This document shows, one piece after another, positions 8,961-17,349 of a DNA stretch of 64,000 nt. Origin of the DNA: Rhodopirellula halodulae (GTDB lineage: Bacteria > Planctomycetota > Planctomycetia > Pirellulales > Pirellulaceae); assembly GCF_020966775.1 (NCBI RefSeq), contig NZ_JAJKFV010000029.1, forward strand, positions 737,001 to 801,000. Reading direction: 5' to 3'. The notes beneath the pieces were generated by a model, which saw only the letters and a list, made by a program, of their open reading frames with translations, was not told where the DNA came from and ran no database searches. The translations under genes were made by a program, and so were the position numbers. Position 1 is the first letter of the stretch. Each line of letters opens with the position of its first letter.

Positions 8961-10055
8961 TTGGCTGTTCGAGTTGACGTCCACGAGTTGCTTCAATTGC
9001 TCGAGATCACGCCTCCCGACCAAAACATCATGTTGGTCGGTAAGCATGGAATCGGGAAATCACAGATCATCGCCGATCATTTCTCGGCTCGAGGGATGAA
9101 GGTGGTGCCGTTCTTTCTGGGGCAGATGAGTGATCCCGGCGACTTGATCGGTTTGTTGCACAAAGACGAGGCGACCGGTCGCAGCGAGTTCTTGCCACCG
9201 TTTTGGTGGCCGGTTGACGACGAACCGATCGTTCTGTTCTTGGATGAACTGAACCGGGCGCGGCCGGAGATCCTGCAATCGGTCATGGAGCTTGCGCTGA
9301 ACAAAACGCTCGCGGGGAAACGTCTTCCCGAAGGCAGCGTGATCATCTCCGCCGTGAATGAAGGCGACGAGTACCAGCTCACCGATTTGGACCCCGCCCT
9401 GGTCTCGCGATTCAATCTCTATCAGTTCGCGCCGACGGTGGAGGATTGGTTGCTGTGGGCCGAGCAACATGAAGTGGATGACCGTGTCACTTCATTCATT
9501 CAGCAGCAACCGCAGTTCTTGGACGGTGAAGGATCGGCACCGGGCAACGAAGACGTCGACGCGATGTCAGGTTTGGTGAAGACACCCGACCGTCGCGGTT
9601 GGGCTCGCGTTTCAAGCATTCTTGATGGAGTGGATTCGATCGGGCCACTGCACATCAAGTTGGTGGCGGGTGTGGTGGGGTCACCCGCCGCGATGGCTTT
9701 CCGTCGCAGCCTGGCTTCGCGTTTGCCCGTGACACCTGACCAAGTGTTGTTGCAGTTTTCGAAGCATCGCAAGGTCATCGAGAAGATGTCATTGAGTGAG
9801 CTACTGATGCTGAACGAGAAGCTGATGATGCACTTGGTCAGCGATCCGTACGAGGGATCCGATCGAACCAAGTCGCTCAAAGCTCTGTTGAGCTATTTGA
9901 AGCTGCTGCGCAAGCGAAAGTTGGATGAGGTGGTGGCACACTTCGTTTCCATGACGGACCAGTCCAAGTATGAATCGACGATGGATCTGTTTGCCGAGTC
10001 GATGGAATTGATGAACTTGCTGACGGAATACGTCGAAGGCATCCAAATTCAGTGA
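8961..10055 (+). CDS. MoxR-like AAA+ ATPase (AAA_5 type)
   Basis: A 364-residue AAA ATPase distinct from the MoxR at 1745-2764. Walker A is VGKHGIGKS (about residues 26-34), Walker B is IVLFLDELNRA (90-100), and sensor-like segments IISAVNEGDEYQLTDLDPALVSRF follow, as in AAA_5/MoxR proteins that partner with VWA proteins. The start is TTG; an in-frame stop at 8949-8951 leaves no ATG in between, and the next ATG (9030) would cut into Walker A. The 70 bp upstream separate it from the unknown gene. It overlaps the downstream VWA gene by four bases (GTGA), the classical MoxR-VWA pair. Confidence 0.92.
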   Translation: MAVRVDVHELLQLLEITPPDQNIMLVGKHGIGKSQIIADHFSARGMKVVPFFLGQMSDPGDLIGLLHKDEATGRSEFLPPFWWPVDDEPIVLFLDELNRARPEILQSVMELALNKTLAGKRLPEGSVIISAVNEGDEYQLTDLDPALVSRFNLYQFAPTVEDWLLWAEQHEVDDRVTSFIQQQPQFLDGEGSAPGNEDVDAMSGLVKTPDRRGWARVSSILDGVDSIGPLHIKLVAGVVGSPAAMAFRRSLASRLPVTPDQVLLQFSKHRKVIEKMSLSELLMLNEKLMMHLVSDPYEGSDRTKSLKALLSYLKLLRKRKLDEVVAHFVSMTDQSKYESTMDLFAESMELMNLLTEYVEGIQIQ

Positions 10056-11530
10056 GCAGTAAAGCGGCGATCCAATCGAAGGCCAGTGCTCGGGAATCAA
10101 AAGCCCAAGAGTCGAAAGCACGCGAGCGGATCACTCGAGTGGTCGAAGGTTGGTACTTGGTCGACCCATTGCTGTTTGCCGCTTGGACGCTGCATGAGGT
10201 GATTGCGAAACCAGAAGTCGCAACCATTCGGGTTGCTCATGGGCGGGTGGAGTTCAATCCCGAGTTCGTTCGGTCGCTGAAGCAAGGCGAGTTGGCCGAA
10301 GTGCTTCGTTTTGAAGCGATGCGGATCCTACTGGGGCATCCCTACGCACGTCGGCAACCGAAGACGGAGCTGTCTTACGCCGCCAGCAATCTGACCGTGC
10401 AAGAATGCCTTCGCAGCAAGCTTCCAATGCCACGTCCGCGAGAAACGTTCGGCGATGAGTCGCACGACCACCAGTATTTTGAATACTACTACCGGCAACT
10501 GGTGCAGCGTGAATCGGATGAGGAGCCGGAACGTGACGACGAGAAGCCAAGCGATTCGGATTTAGACGAGTCCGGGGTGAGCGAAGCTCAGGCAGGTCCG
10601 TCCAACGATTCGTCGGACGCGGAGGAAGATGATTCCGCCGGATCGGACGTGATTGACGGGGGAGCGGAGGCTGGCGAGTCCGACCAGGGTGAGGATTCCA
10701 GCGGTGAAGGCTCTTCCGCGGCGACTGGCCCGGATGACTCGTCGGCAAAGGAAGACGATTCGGATGCCGCCGGTGATCAGCCCACTCGCAATGACTTGGA
10801 AGCGTATATCGATCCGGCACAAACCGGAACGCAAAACGCTGACCAATGGGATTCCGATGATCTGCTGCACGAGGAGATCAAAGCGACCGTCGCGGAGGCG
10901 GCGGAGAACGGCGGATGGGGAACGTTGCCGGGATATGCTCAAGAACAGTTGCGGGCGACGTTGCGGCCGCCATTGGATTATCGGGCTGTGCTTCGACAGT
11001 TCCGGCAAAGTGTTCTGTCGGTTGACCGGAAACTGACGCGGATGCGTCCCAGCCGACGCTATGGGTTCGCTCAGATGGGAAGTCGCTATGACTTCACAAC
11101 CAGTCTGCTGTTTGCGGTGGATGTATCTGGTTCGATGAGTCGTCGCGACTTGGAAAATGGTTTCTCGATCGTCAATCGTTTCTTTCAGTACGGCATCCGT
11201 TCGGTGGATGTGATCTGGTTCGATACCGAGGTGCGCTGTCAGCCCATGACCTTTCGTGCCGCACGTCGCGACGTGCAGGTCACGGGACGCGGCGGAACGG
11301 ATCTGAATTGCGTCACCGCGTTCTTGAACGAGCACCGAAGCTATGACGGAGTGGTGGTGTTCACCGATGGAGACTCTCCCGTGCTGCGAAAGTCGTCGAA
11401 TACACGCACTCGAGTGCTGTGGTTGTTCAACACGCAAGCCGCATTTCGTCGCTCGGCGTCGGCTCTGCGTCCGATCGGCAAGACGGCGTTCCTCAAGCCG
11501 TCACGAATGATCGGTCCGTCGTCGCGTTGA
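10052..11530 (+). CDS. DUF2201-type VWA protein with acidic linker
   Basis: A 492-residue cytosolic protein in three parts. Residues 25-150 resemble the DUF2201 putative metallopeptidase region, but the expected HExxH site reads FEAMR (87-91) within VLRFEAMRILLGHPY, so both histidines are lost. Residues about 150-265 are an Asp/Glu/Ser-rich linker. The C-terminal third is a VWA-like domain with an intact metal-site motif DVSGS (LLFAVDVSGSMSRRDL, near residue 357) and a later Thr/Asp pair (GRGGTDLN, VVFTDGDSP). It starts with GTG overlapping the stop of the MoxR-like ATPase, its probable partner. Substrate and function are unknown. It ends 7 bp from the convergent Rrf2 gene. Confidence 0.9.
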   Translation: MSSKAAIQSKASARESKAQESKARERITRVVEGWYLVDPLLFAAWTLHEVIAKPEVATIRVAHGRVEFNPEFVRSLKQGELAEVLRFEAMRILLGHPYARRQPKTELSYAASNLTVQECLRSKLPMPRPRETFGDESHDHQYFEYYYRQLVQRESDEEPERDDEKPSDSDLDESGVSEAQAGPSNDSSDAEEDDSAGSDVIDGGAEAGESDQGEDSSGEGSSAATGPDDSSAKEDDSDAAGDQPTRNDLEAYIDPAQTGTQNADQWDSDDLLHEEIKATVAEAAENGGWGTLPGYAQEQLRATLRPPLDYRAVLRQFRQSVLSVDRKLTRMRPSRRYGFAQMGSRYDFTTSLLFAVDVSGSMSRRDLENGFSIVNRFFQYGIRSVDVIWFDTEVRCQPMTFRAARRDVQVTGRGGTDLNCVTAFLNEHRSYDGVVVFTDGDSPVLRKSSNTRTRVLWLFNTQAAFRRSASALRPIGKTAFLKPSRMIGPSSR

Positions 11531-11537
11531 TTGATCG

Positions 11538-11957
11538 TCAGCTTTCGCAGAGCGGCAAGATCGGGCTGGCGGAATTGACCAGGTCGTCGATGGTCACACC
11601 GCGAAAGGCTTCTTCCGTGGCGGCGTAAACGCGATCCAATTCCGCGTGCAGCGGGCAGAGTTCCGTGTGGGATTTCAAACCCAGCGGACACGACTTGATT
11701 CGTTCCACGGGTGCGACGGTGTTGACCACATCCAAAATGGTCAGCGTGTCTGTCGCGACGCACAGTTCGTAACCACCGCCGGGGCCCGGGCGTGATTGAA
11801 CCAATCCCGCCGCTGCGAGGTCCTGCAGAACTCGCGTCAGGTAGCGTCTGGGGACTTTGGTTTGTTCCGCCAAGTGGTCCGCCGACGCCGGTTTTCCTGG
11901 TTGGCTGCCCATGCAGGCGACGGCACGGAGAGCGTATTCGGCGGTTTTTGAAAGCAT
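11538..11957 (-). CDS. Rrf2-family transcriptional regulator
   Basis: A 139-residue Rrf2 protein with a winged-helix N-terminus ([51 protein letters not shown]). Iron-sulfur members such as IscR and NsrR carry three cysteines in the loop; here Cys90 and Cys101 ([16 protein letters not shown]) are kept but the middle one is replaced by Ser96/His97. A cluster is therefore possible but not certain. It is divergent from a secreted heme-c-motif protein at 12068, and an inverted repeat lies 20 bp upstream of its start, suggesting autoregulation and control of the neighbour. An NO or redox signal is inference only. Confidence 0.9.
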   Translation of the reverse strand: MLSKTAEYALRAVACMGSQPGKPASADHLAEQTKVPRRYLTRVLQDLAAAGLVQSRPGPGGGYELCVATDTLTILDVVNTVAPVERIKSCPLGLKSHTELCPLHAELDRVYAATEEAFRGVTIDDLVNSASPILPLCES

Positions 11958-11977
11958 ATTTATCGAGATTAGTTAAA

Positions 11978-11999
11978 ATCTGCATATTGAAGTGCAGAT
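11978..11999. promoter_or_regulatory. Inverted repeat, candidate Rrf2 operator
   Basis: A perfect 7-bp inverted repeat ATCTGCA-N8-TGCAGAT, with two further matching pairs outside one mismatch, in the 110-bp divergent region between the Rrf2 regulator and the heme-motif gene. The surrounding sequence is AT-rich, unlike the window average, as expected of a promoter. Size and spacing fit an Rrf2 dimer site; binding is inferred from location. Confidence 0.6.
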
Positions 12000-12067
12000 A
12001 TTGATTCTGTACAGTTAGGTATACAAAGAAAAGTTTAGGCAGGAACTCTCACCCGAGCAAACCGCTG

Positions 12068-13402
12068 ATGATATCTCGCCACCACATCGATCCTGAGCCA
12101 ATGCCGTTTTTGATTGCGCCGGCCTGGGTTTGCACCGTTTTCGCGGCAGCATTGTTCTTGTTGCCAGCGACCGTTTGGGCGCAGGCTGATTTTGAGCGAC
12201 CACCGATCGATTATCTGAATGCGGAAGTCCACGACCCGGTGGCGAAATTGGCTCAGCGAATCGAAGAAGGGACGCTGGAGCTGGAATCCGATCCGGAGTT
12301 TGGCTATCTGCCGTCGGTTTTGAATGCGTTGGACATTCCACTGAGTTCACAGACGTTGGTGTTTTCGAAAACCAGTTTGCAACTGCATCGGATTTCGCCG
12401 CGGAGGCCCCGTGCGTTGTATTTCAACGACGATGTCTACGTTGGTTATTGCCAAAACGGAGACGTGTTGGAATTCGCGTCGACGGATCCGAAACAGGGAG
12501 CAATCTTCTACACCTTGTCGCAAGACGATGGGCAAGAGCCCAAGTTTGTTCGCGATCGTGGAGGATGTCTCTCCTGTCACGCTTCATCACGAACGCAAAA
12601 CGTGCCTGGATTCTTGGTGCGAAGTGTTTTCGCCGATGCGGCGGGGCGTCCCAAGCTGGGCAGTGGAACCTTCACCACCGATCACACCAGCCAGTTCGAA
12701 GAGCGATGGGGAGGTTGGTATGTCACTGGCAATCATGGATCCATGCGGCACATGGGCAATGTAATTTGCTCTGGCGAGCCGCATGAGTTCGATCGTGAGA
12801 GCGGGGCGAACCAGACCGGGTTGGATTCTTACTTCCGCACGTCCTCCTATCTCACGCCGCACAGCGACATCGTGGCGTTGATGGTGTTGGAGCATCAGAC
12901 GCAGATGCACAACGCTTTGACCGCTGCGAATTTCGAGACTCGGCAAGCACTGCATCAGTCGTTTCAGATGAATGAGTTGCTTGAGCGACCCAAGGATTTC
13001 ATCAGCGAGAGCGCGAATCGGCGAATCGATTCGTCCGCTGATCGAGTGCTTCGCTATCTACTGATGTGCGACGAATTCCCGCTGACCGATGCGGTCGCGG
13101 GAACGTCCGGTTTCGCGGAAGGCTTCCAAGCGATGGGGCCGAAGGATGACCAGCAACGTTCGCTCCGGGAATTGGATCTGGAAACGAGACTGTTCCGTTA
13201 TCCGTGCAGCTATCTGATCTATTCGGATAGCTTTCACGGATTGCCAGAGGAGGTTCGCAAACGCGTTCTAGAGAAGCTCCATTCGATTTTGAGTGGCGAG
13301 GATCAATCGGAGACTTACCAGCATCTGACCAGTGTCATGCGGCAGGACATTTTGCAGATCCTTCGAGCCACCCATCCGGACTTTCAGTCGTCCAGCGAGT
13401 GA
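12068..13402 (+). CDS. Secreted protein with a single heme-c motif (CxxCH)
   Basis: A 444-residue exported protein. A signal peptide ends near ATVWA-QADF; an alternative ATG at 12101 (MPFLIAPAW) would give a more usual signal peptide. A single CLSCH heme-attachment motif lies at about residues 167-171 (DRGGCLSCHASSRTQ), followed by GGWYVTGNHGSMRHMGNV, whose Met and His residues could serve as distal ligands. I do not recognise a named family outside the heme motif. The divergent Rrf2 gene and the shared inverted repeat suggest control by redox or NO, which is inference. A strong stem-loop terminator follows 20 bp after the stop. Confidence 0.85.
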   Translation: MISRHHIDPEPMPFLIAPAWVCTVFAAALFLLPATVWAQADFERPPIDYLNAEVHDPVAKLAQRIEEGTLELESDPEFGYLPSVLNALDIPLSSQTLVFSKTSLQLHRISPRRPRALYFNDDVYVGYCQNGDVLEFASTDPKQGAIFYTLSQDDGQEPKFVRDRGGCLSCHASSRTQNVPGFLVRSVFADAAGRPKLGSGTFTTDHTSQFEERWGGWYVTGNHGSMRHMGNVICSGEPHEFDRESGANQTGLDSYFRTSSYLTPHSDIVALMVLEHQTQMHNALTAANFETRQALHQSFQMNELLERPKDFISESANRRIDSSADRVLRYLLMCDEFPLTDAVAGTSGFAEGFQAMGPKDDQQRSLRELDLETRLFRYPCSYLIYSDSFHGLPEEVRKRVLEKLHSILSGEDQSETYQHLTSVMRQDILQILRATHPDFQSSSE

Positions 13403-13421
13403 AGTCCATCATCATCGAACG

Positions 13422-13458
13422 AAAAAAGCCCGTTGAGCAAATAGCTCAACGGGCTTTT
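13422..13458. terminator. Bidirectional intrinsic terminator
   Basis: A perfect 11-bp stem, GCCCGTTGAGC (13428-13438) pairing with GCTCAACGGGC (13444-13454), with a five-base loop. An A-tract precedes it and a T-tract follows it, so it can end transcription of the heme-motif gene (plus) and of csrA/tRNA-Glu (minus). It is the clearest intrinsic terminator in the window. Confidence 0.9.
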
Positions 13459-13482
13459 GTTTTGGTGCCGTCACTGGCGAAG

Positions 13483-13555
13483 TGACCCCTACGGGACTCG
13501 AACCCGTGTTACCGCCGTGAAAGGGCGATGTCCTAGACCGCTAGACGAAGGGGCC
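13483..13555 (-). tRNA. tRNA-Glu (UUC anticodon)
   Basis: Read on the minus strand, 73 bases fold as a tRNA: acceptor stem GGCCCCT pairing with AGGGGTC (one G-T), a D-arm with CTAGCGGTCTAGG, an anticodon stem CGCCC/GGGCG-like with loop CTTTCAC giving anticodon TTC, and a T-arm ACGGGTTCGAGTCCCGT. The discriminator base is A at 13483 and CCA is not encoded. It lies downstream of csrA on the same strand, ahead of the bidirectional terminator, so the two may share a transcript. Confidence 0.95.
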
Positions 13556-13718
13556 GGTCGGTTTGCCAACAAAGCTGGCGTGCCAACGAGGCGAGTATCA
13601 AACCAAGATCGGGTTTGGGCGTCAAGGGTGCCCGACGTTTGTTTTATGTTGCAATCACAAAAAACTTACGAGAAGGTCTGTGCAACCTTTCGGGACGTCC
13701 AAGGTGGCGAAGTGACGC

Positions 13719-13931
13719 TTAAGAAACGTCATTCGAATCAGCCGGCGCGCTGGCGTCGGCGGCCTGATTGTTCCGCTGGATCGCGTCGTAAACTTCACGA
13801 CGATGAACGGGCACCTCGCGAGGAGCTTCCACACCCAGGCGGACTTTGTCTCCACGGATTTCCACCACAACGATTTTGATATCGTTATTGATGACAATGC
13901 TTTCGTTTTTCTTACGCGAGAGTACCAACAT
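13719..13931 (-). CDS. csrA: Carbon storage regulator CsrA
   Basis: A 70-residue Csr[21 protein letters not shown], the [16 protein letters not shown] core and [15 protein letters not shown] match the family throughout. CsrA dimers bind GGA motifs in hairpin loops, usually at ribosome sites, to control translation or RNA stability. The last 15 residues are an Ala/Asp/Ser-rich tail beyond the usual family end. AGGA precedes the ATG at normal spacing. tRNA-Glu lies downstream on the same strand. A possible target, with an AAGGATG site in a stem-loop, lies at 15464-15500. Confidence 0.96.
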   Translation of the reverse strand: MLVLSRKKNESIVINNDIKIVVVEIRGDKVRLGVEAPREVPVHRREVYDAIQRNNQAADASAPADSNDVS

Positions 13932-14213
13932 GGCTCATTCCTTTTTGCGGCCGCCTGCCTTCTGGGTACATCTGCCTAATCAACAACGAGTAGTGGACAG
14001 ATGTGGAAGGGAGTACGGACAGAGATCCTTGGTCCATCAACTCTAGGACAAAAACCTGCACGGTCAAGGAAATCCGGGTTGACAAACGCTGAAAAATCTT
14101 GCACCCGTCACTTTGCGGAGGGGTGCGAGACGGTGAAATTGTTTGATTTGCTAGCAAATACAGTGTGTCGCGTTCTCGATACGATTCCAACTCAATTCGC
14201 GAATTTCTCCACG
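13932..14213. other. Intergenic region with two inverted repeats
   Basis: The 282 bp between csrA and the next plus-strand gene hold two dyads: ACATCTG (13968-13974) with CAGATGT (13998-14004), close to the csrA promoter side, and GCACCC (14101-14106) with GGGTGC (14121-14126). No convincing coding sequence is present. Promoters for both divergent genes must lie here, but I cannot place them with confidence. Confidence 0.5.
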
Positions 14214-14597
14214 ATGACCTCTACTTTTTCTTTCCAGGCTTACGTCTATTCCCCAGAACGAGGGGCCTTTTCGGTCTCGATGGAATCCTTTGCCGAGCAA
14301 TTGCAGCATTTACAAGGACTGTTTTTCGAGTGGGATGGTTCGTTTACCTGGGCGAATCAAAAACAGGGCTGGCAGATTGATGGGACGGTCTACGACAACG
14401 GGGACACCATCCAATACGTGGATCTGCACGGCCGCGGTTCATCTGACGAAGGGCGAATTCAACTGATTCAGCAATTGAAAGCCTTGTTCGCGGCGCTCGA
14501 GCCCAATGGCTCCGTTTCACTGATGCGGTTACCCGAACGCGAATGGCAAGATTTACAAACCTTTGAGAAAGAAGTTCACCCGAAGGCAGTTGGCTGA
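14214..14597 (+). CDS. Hypothetical protein
   Basis: A 127-residue soluble protein I do not recognise. It begins MTSTFSFQAYVYSPERGAF, then FEWDGSFTWANQKQGWQIDGTVYDNG, and ends with a helical, acidic segment. The pattern of alternating hydrophobic strands and a final helix suggests a small alpha/beta fold. The start at 14214 is chosen because the frame upstream, though open to 14001, has no sensible composition. Codon use matches real genes nearby. Neighbours give no clue to function. Confidence 0.75.
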   Translation: MTSTFSFQAYVYSPERGAFSVSMESFAEQLQHLQGLFFEWDGSFTWANQKQGWQIDGTVYDNGDTIQYVDLHGRGSSDEGRIQLIQQLKALFAALEPNGSVSLMRLPEREWQDLQTFEKEVHPKAVG

Positions 14598-14865
14598 TCG
14601 TTTCGACATCAGATCTTCGCGGTCCTCGCGATCATTGTTTGATTGGCATGTCTTGTTCTGCAAGGCAAAACGCTTGGTTTTGAACGTGATGCGGTGGTTC
14701 GACCTGAAACAATCGAAACGATTTTTCAGATTTTGAGAGTTTTGGCGCGGTGGTTGCATTAAGGCCCCATCAGACGCCAAGGCCTCCAACGGAGGCAGGA
14801 AGAATGGCACCGGCGTCATCGTGGTGCCAGCACAACCTCACCATCATGTTTCAGGAAGAAATGCC

Positions 14866-15081
14866 ATGTTGACCGAAACCATGCCCGCCGTTGAAAACGT
14901 CTCGATGGTCTCAGCCGTATCGCAAAATGAGACTTTGCCGTCCGATGCGGAGATCACTCGTCGCGTGATGAAGATTCGCAGCAGCTGGAGTGTTGCTGAG
15001 CGTCTGCGTCGTCGCCGCGAAGCTAATACCCGGTTCGCCGATCTGTTGGATGCGTTGACCACCGAGCACACCGCAGCTTGA
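14866..15081 (+). CDS. Small helical protein, unknown function
   Basis: A 71-residue protein starting at an ATG preceded by AGGAAG at good spacing. The N-terminal third is low complexity; the rest is a basic amphipathic helix region (ITRRVMKIRSSWSVAERLRRRREANTRFADLLDAL). No membrane segment or known motif is seen. The frame is open 15 codons further upstream, but the ribosome site supports this start. Possibly a small regulatory or structural protein; not recognised. Confidence 0.65.
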   Translation: MLTETMPAVENVSMVSAVSQNETLPSDAEITRRVMKIRSSWSVAERLRRRREANTRFADLLDALTTEHTAA

Positions 15082-15497
15082 TTCGAGAGTGCAAAAACAC
15101 GCTTCGGAGTCGCCGCGATTTCCTGGTTTCGAACCGAATCAGGAACTCACTGGTGGGCTCGCCCAAGGTTTGCAAATTAGTCGATCGTCTTTTCGACAGG
15201 CCTGCATTGACCTTGGGGTGATCCATCGTTCATTGCGATGGAATCAAACAATGGTTTGATCGAGAGTGGTGCGACGAGGGCACCGGACCCACTCTCGACG
15301 ATCGTCTGGGCAATGATCTAGCCATTCGTTTGCTTTTCTCTTTCTAAATCCAAATATCGACCGCTTGTACGCCGCGTCTCTTTGACCGAGGCGAATGCTT
15401 TTCGGTGGGCGAATTTTCAGCGGTCTCGTCGATGGTGCTTTGAACTGCATCGTTGACCGCTAGAATGTCATCTTCTCTTTCTCAAGGATGACATTGG
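15082..15497. other. 416-bp intergenic region with several stem-loops
   Basis: No credible coding sequence. It holds CCATCG/CGATGG (near 15223-15241) and a larger structure, CGAGAGTG (from about 15260) pairing with CACTCTCG with an inner GTGC/GCAC pair, which could be a structured RNA or a terminator for the small gene upstream. At its right end a long dyad overlaps the ribosome site of the next gene (listed separately). Confidence 0.5.
15464..15495 (+). promoter_or_regulatory. Stem-loop over the ribosome site with CsrA-like GGA motifs
   Basis: A perfect 9-bp inverted repeat AATGTCATC-N14-GATGACATT ends two bases before the ATG at 15498. It contains the Shine-Dalgarno AAGGA inside CTCAAGGATGAC, close to the CsrA consensus core CAAGGATG, and a second GGA abuts the ATG. 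The fold would hide the ribosome site. CsrA is encoded 1.6 kb away. Regulation is inferred. Confidence 0.5.
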
Positions 15498-17255
15498 ATG
15501 ATCCAATTCTCTGGTTTGTGTCGTTGTGCCGGTTTCCCAAGTGCGTTGCTGTGCAGCCTGACGCTCATTGCTTTGTTGCTTTTTCCCGGTTGCACGCGGC
15601 AACCCGAGCCGGGCTCTGAAACGGCCGCAGCGGATGATGCATCCTCCTCGACGTCTGAACCGACGGGCGATGGCTCATCGAGTCAGTCATCGGCCATGCA
15701 ATCGCTCGACGGCGACACGTCAACGCTGATTGCCGATGGCGGAAACGCCCAGAGGTCGGGCGATGATGGATCTGGCAATGGAGAAACTGGTCGTTCTTCG
15801 ATCGAAATGAATGCGAGTGGATCGCCAGCAGCCACTGACCCAGCGGAGCAGTCCGTCCAACCTCCGCTTCGCGTTGCCGATTCCGTCGGATCTCAACAAA
15901 AGCAGTTGGCTCGTGACATGTCTCCGACCCAGTTGAAGACGTTCCTTTCTGAGGCCGACGTTGAATTGCGAATGATCAATAACGGGCAATCCGGAATCGA
16001 GGACCCTGCGAAGGCGTTTCAGCAATTGAAGTGGATTGTGACGTTGAAAGAAGAGGCCTCTCGCAGGTTGATCGAGCATGCCGACTCCAGTGAGAAGGAT
16101 CGCGCCATCGGTCGACGCGGTGAGTTGCAGTCCTTGTCGCACCTCGCATCCCTAGGTGATTTGAAGGCGGCGGAGCAGTTGCAGAAACTGGCGGAAGAAT
16201 GGAAGGATGACGAGGACGCGGAGGTGCGATCGGACAGCCGCCTCGTGTTGATTGGTTTCGCGATTGAAGAAGTTCGCAACGGAAAGACTGACGCCGCCAA
16301 CAAGGTCGTTTCGCAGATCGAAACCCTTGCACAATCCAGCGCGGATCCCGATGCTGCCGCGTTGATGGTGATGGGGCAAGCCAAAGACGCTCTGATGCAA
16401 TTCGAACACCTCGATGAAGCGTCACGCGTTCGCGAATTGATCTTGGAGGTCTTCGTTGATACCGAAGATCAAACTTTCGCGGACATGGCCCGACAGGTTG
16501 CGGGACCGAGTATGCAAATGAGCCAAGCGATGCAGCGCGTGCAAAGCATGATGCAGCAAGTCATCGAAGAAGCCAACGAAGGCGTTGCTTCCGGACAATC
16601 GAAAGTCGCAGCGGCGGATTGGAAGCAAGCGATTGAAACGGTTGCGAAAGAGCAGCCTGATTTGTTGACCACTCAGTTCTTGGCGGGCACCAGCTTGGAA
16701 GCGGAAACGGTCGGACGCGAAGACTTGGCGACTGCCACTTACGAAGTTCTGGAAGAACAGTTTGCATCGCTTCAGGATGATCGAGGACGGGAAGCGAGAA
16801 CGGCAATTCAAGCTCGCGAAAATCGTCGTTCTGTCATCGGTGAGGCGTTCGATCCTGAGCTTTCGAGCACCCAAGGCGACGATCTCTCGATGGCGGATTA
16901 TCGAGGAAAGGTTGTCTTGGTGCCGTTTTGGTCCGCTGCCTATCCAGATTCATTGATGGTGGTGGACGGGCTGAAATCAATCGTGCGTCAGTATCCCGAT
17001 CAAGTCGCGATTGTCGGAGTGAACCTAGACGAGCAGTCGACAGATGTTCCGGCGTTTGAAGCTCGGCAGAAAATTGACTTTCCAAGTTTTCGAAGTGTTT
17101 CCGACCGAAATGCGAAAATCGCGAATCCGACTGCCTACCGTTTTGGCGTTGTTTCACTGCTATTTGTGGCCGTGATTGACCAGGAAGGCAAAGTGGCGGC
17201 GATCGAATTTTCTGGCCGAGATTTGACGCTGATTGTCGAAAACTTGTTGCAGTGA
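15498..17255 (+). CDS. Lipoprotein with C-terminal redoxin-like domain lacking CxxC
   Basis: A 585-residue lipoprotein: signal peptide with lipobox LLFPGC near residue 32, then an Asp/Ser/Gly-rich linker, a long helical, TPR-like middle (about 150-430), and a C-terminal TlpA/redoxin-like domain (MADYRGKVVLVPFWSAAYPDS, VAIVGVNLDEQ, PTAYRFGVVSLLFVAVIDQEG). The usual WCxPC position reads WSAAYPD, so no redox cysteines are present; a binding rather than oxidoreductase role is likely. The start codon follows a stem-loop that covers its AAGGA ribosome site. It is probably monocistronic. Confidence 0.85.
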   Translation: MIQFSGLCRCAGFPSALLCSLTLIALLLFPGCTRQPEPGSETAAADDASSSTSEPTGDGSSSQSSAMQSLDGDTSTLIADGGNAQRSGDDGSGNGETGRSSIEMNASGSPAATDPAEQSVQPPLRVADSVGSQQKQLARDMSPTQLKTFLSEADVELRMINNGQSGIEDPAKAFQQLKWIVTLKEEASRRLIEHADSSEKDRAIGRRGELQSLSHLASLGDLKAAEQLQKLAEEWKDDEDAEVRSDSRLVLIGFAIEEVRNGKTDAANKVVSQIETLAQSSADPDAAALMVMGQAKDALMQFEHLDEASRVRELILEVFVDTEDQTFADMARQVAGPSMQMSQAMQRVQSMMQQVIEEANEGVASGQSKVAAADWKQAIETVAKEQPDLLTTQFLAGTSLEAETVGREDLATATYEVLEEQFASLQDDRGREARTAIQARENRRSVIGEAFDPELSSTQGDDLSMADYRGKVVLVPFWSAAYPDSLMVVDGLKSIVRQYPDQVAIVGVNLDEQSTDVPAFEARQKIDFPSFRSVSDRNAKIANPTAYRFGVVSLLFVAVIDQEGKVAAIEFSGRDLTLIVENLLQ

Positions 17256-17349
17256 ATTAAGCTGGTTGGACCGGCAAGCTTCACGTGGCGGAAGAGCATT
17301 CAAAGCCATGTGCCGGTTTCTCCTCGTCACTGTCTGCTAGGTTGCGACC

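Noticed and set aside
10562-11437. Long minus-strand open frame inside the VWA gene
   Set aside because: Antisense to a well-supported VWA protein; its sequence shows no domain and follows from the Asp/Ser-rich linker codons.
10052-11530. Idea that the MoxR-VWA operon is a phage defence system
   Set aside because: No known defence gene, mobile element or atypical composition is nearby, so nothing in the sequence supports it.
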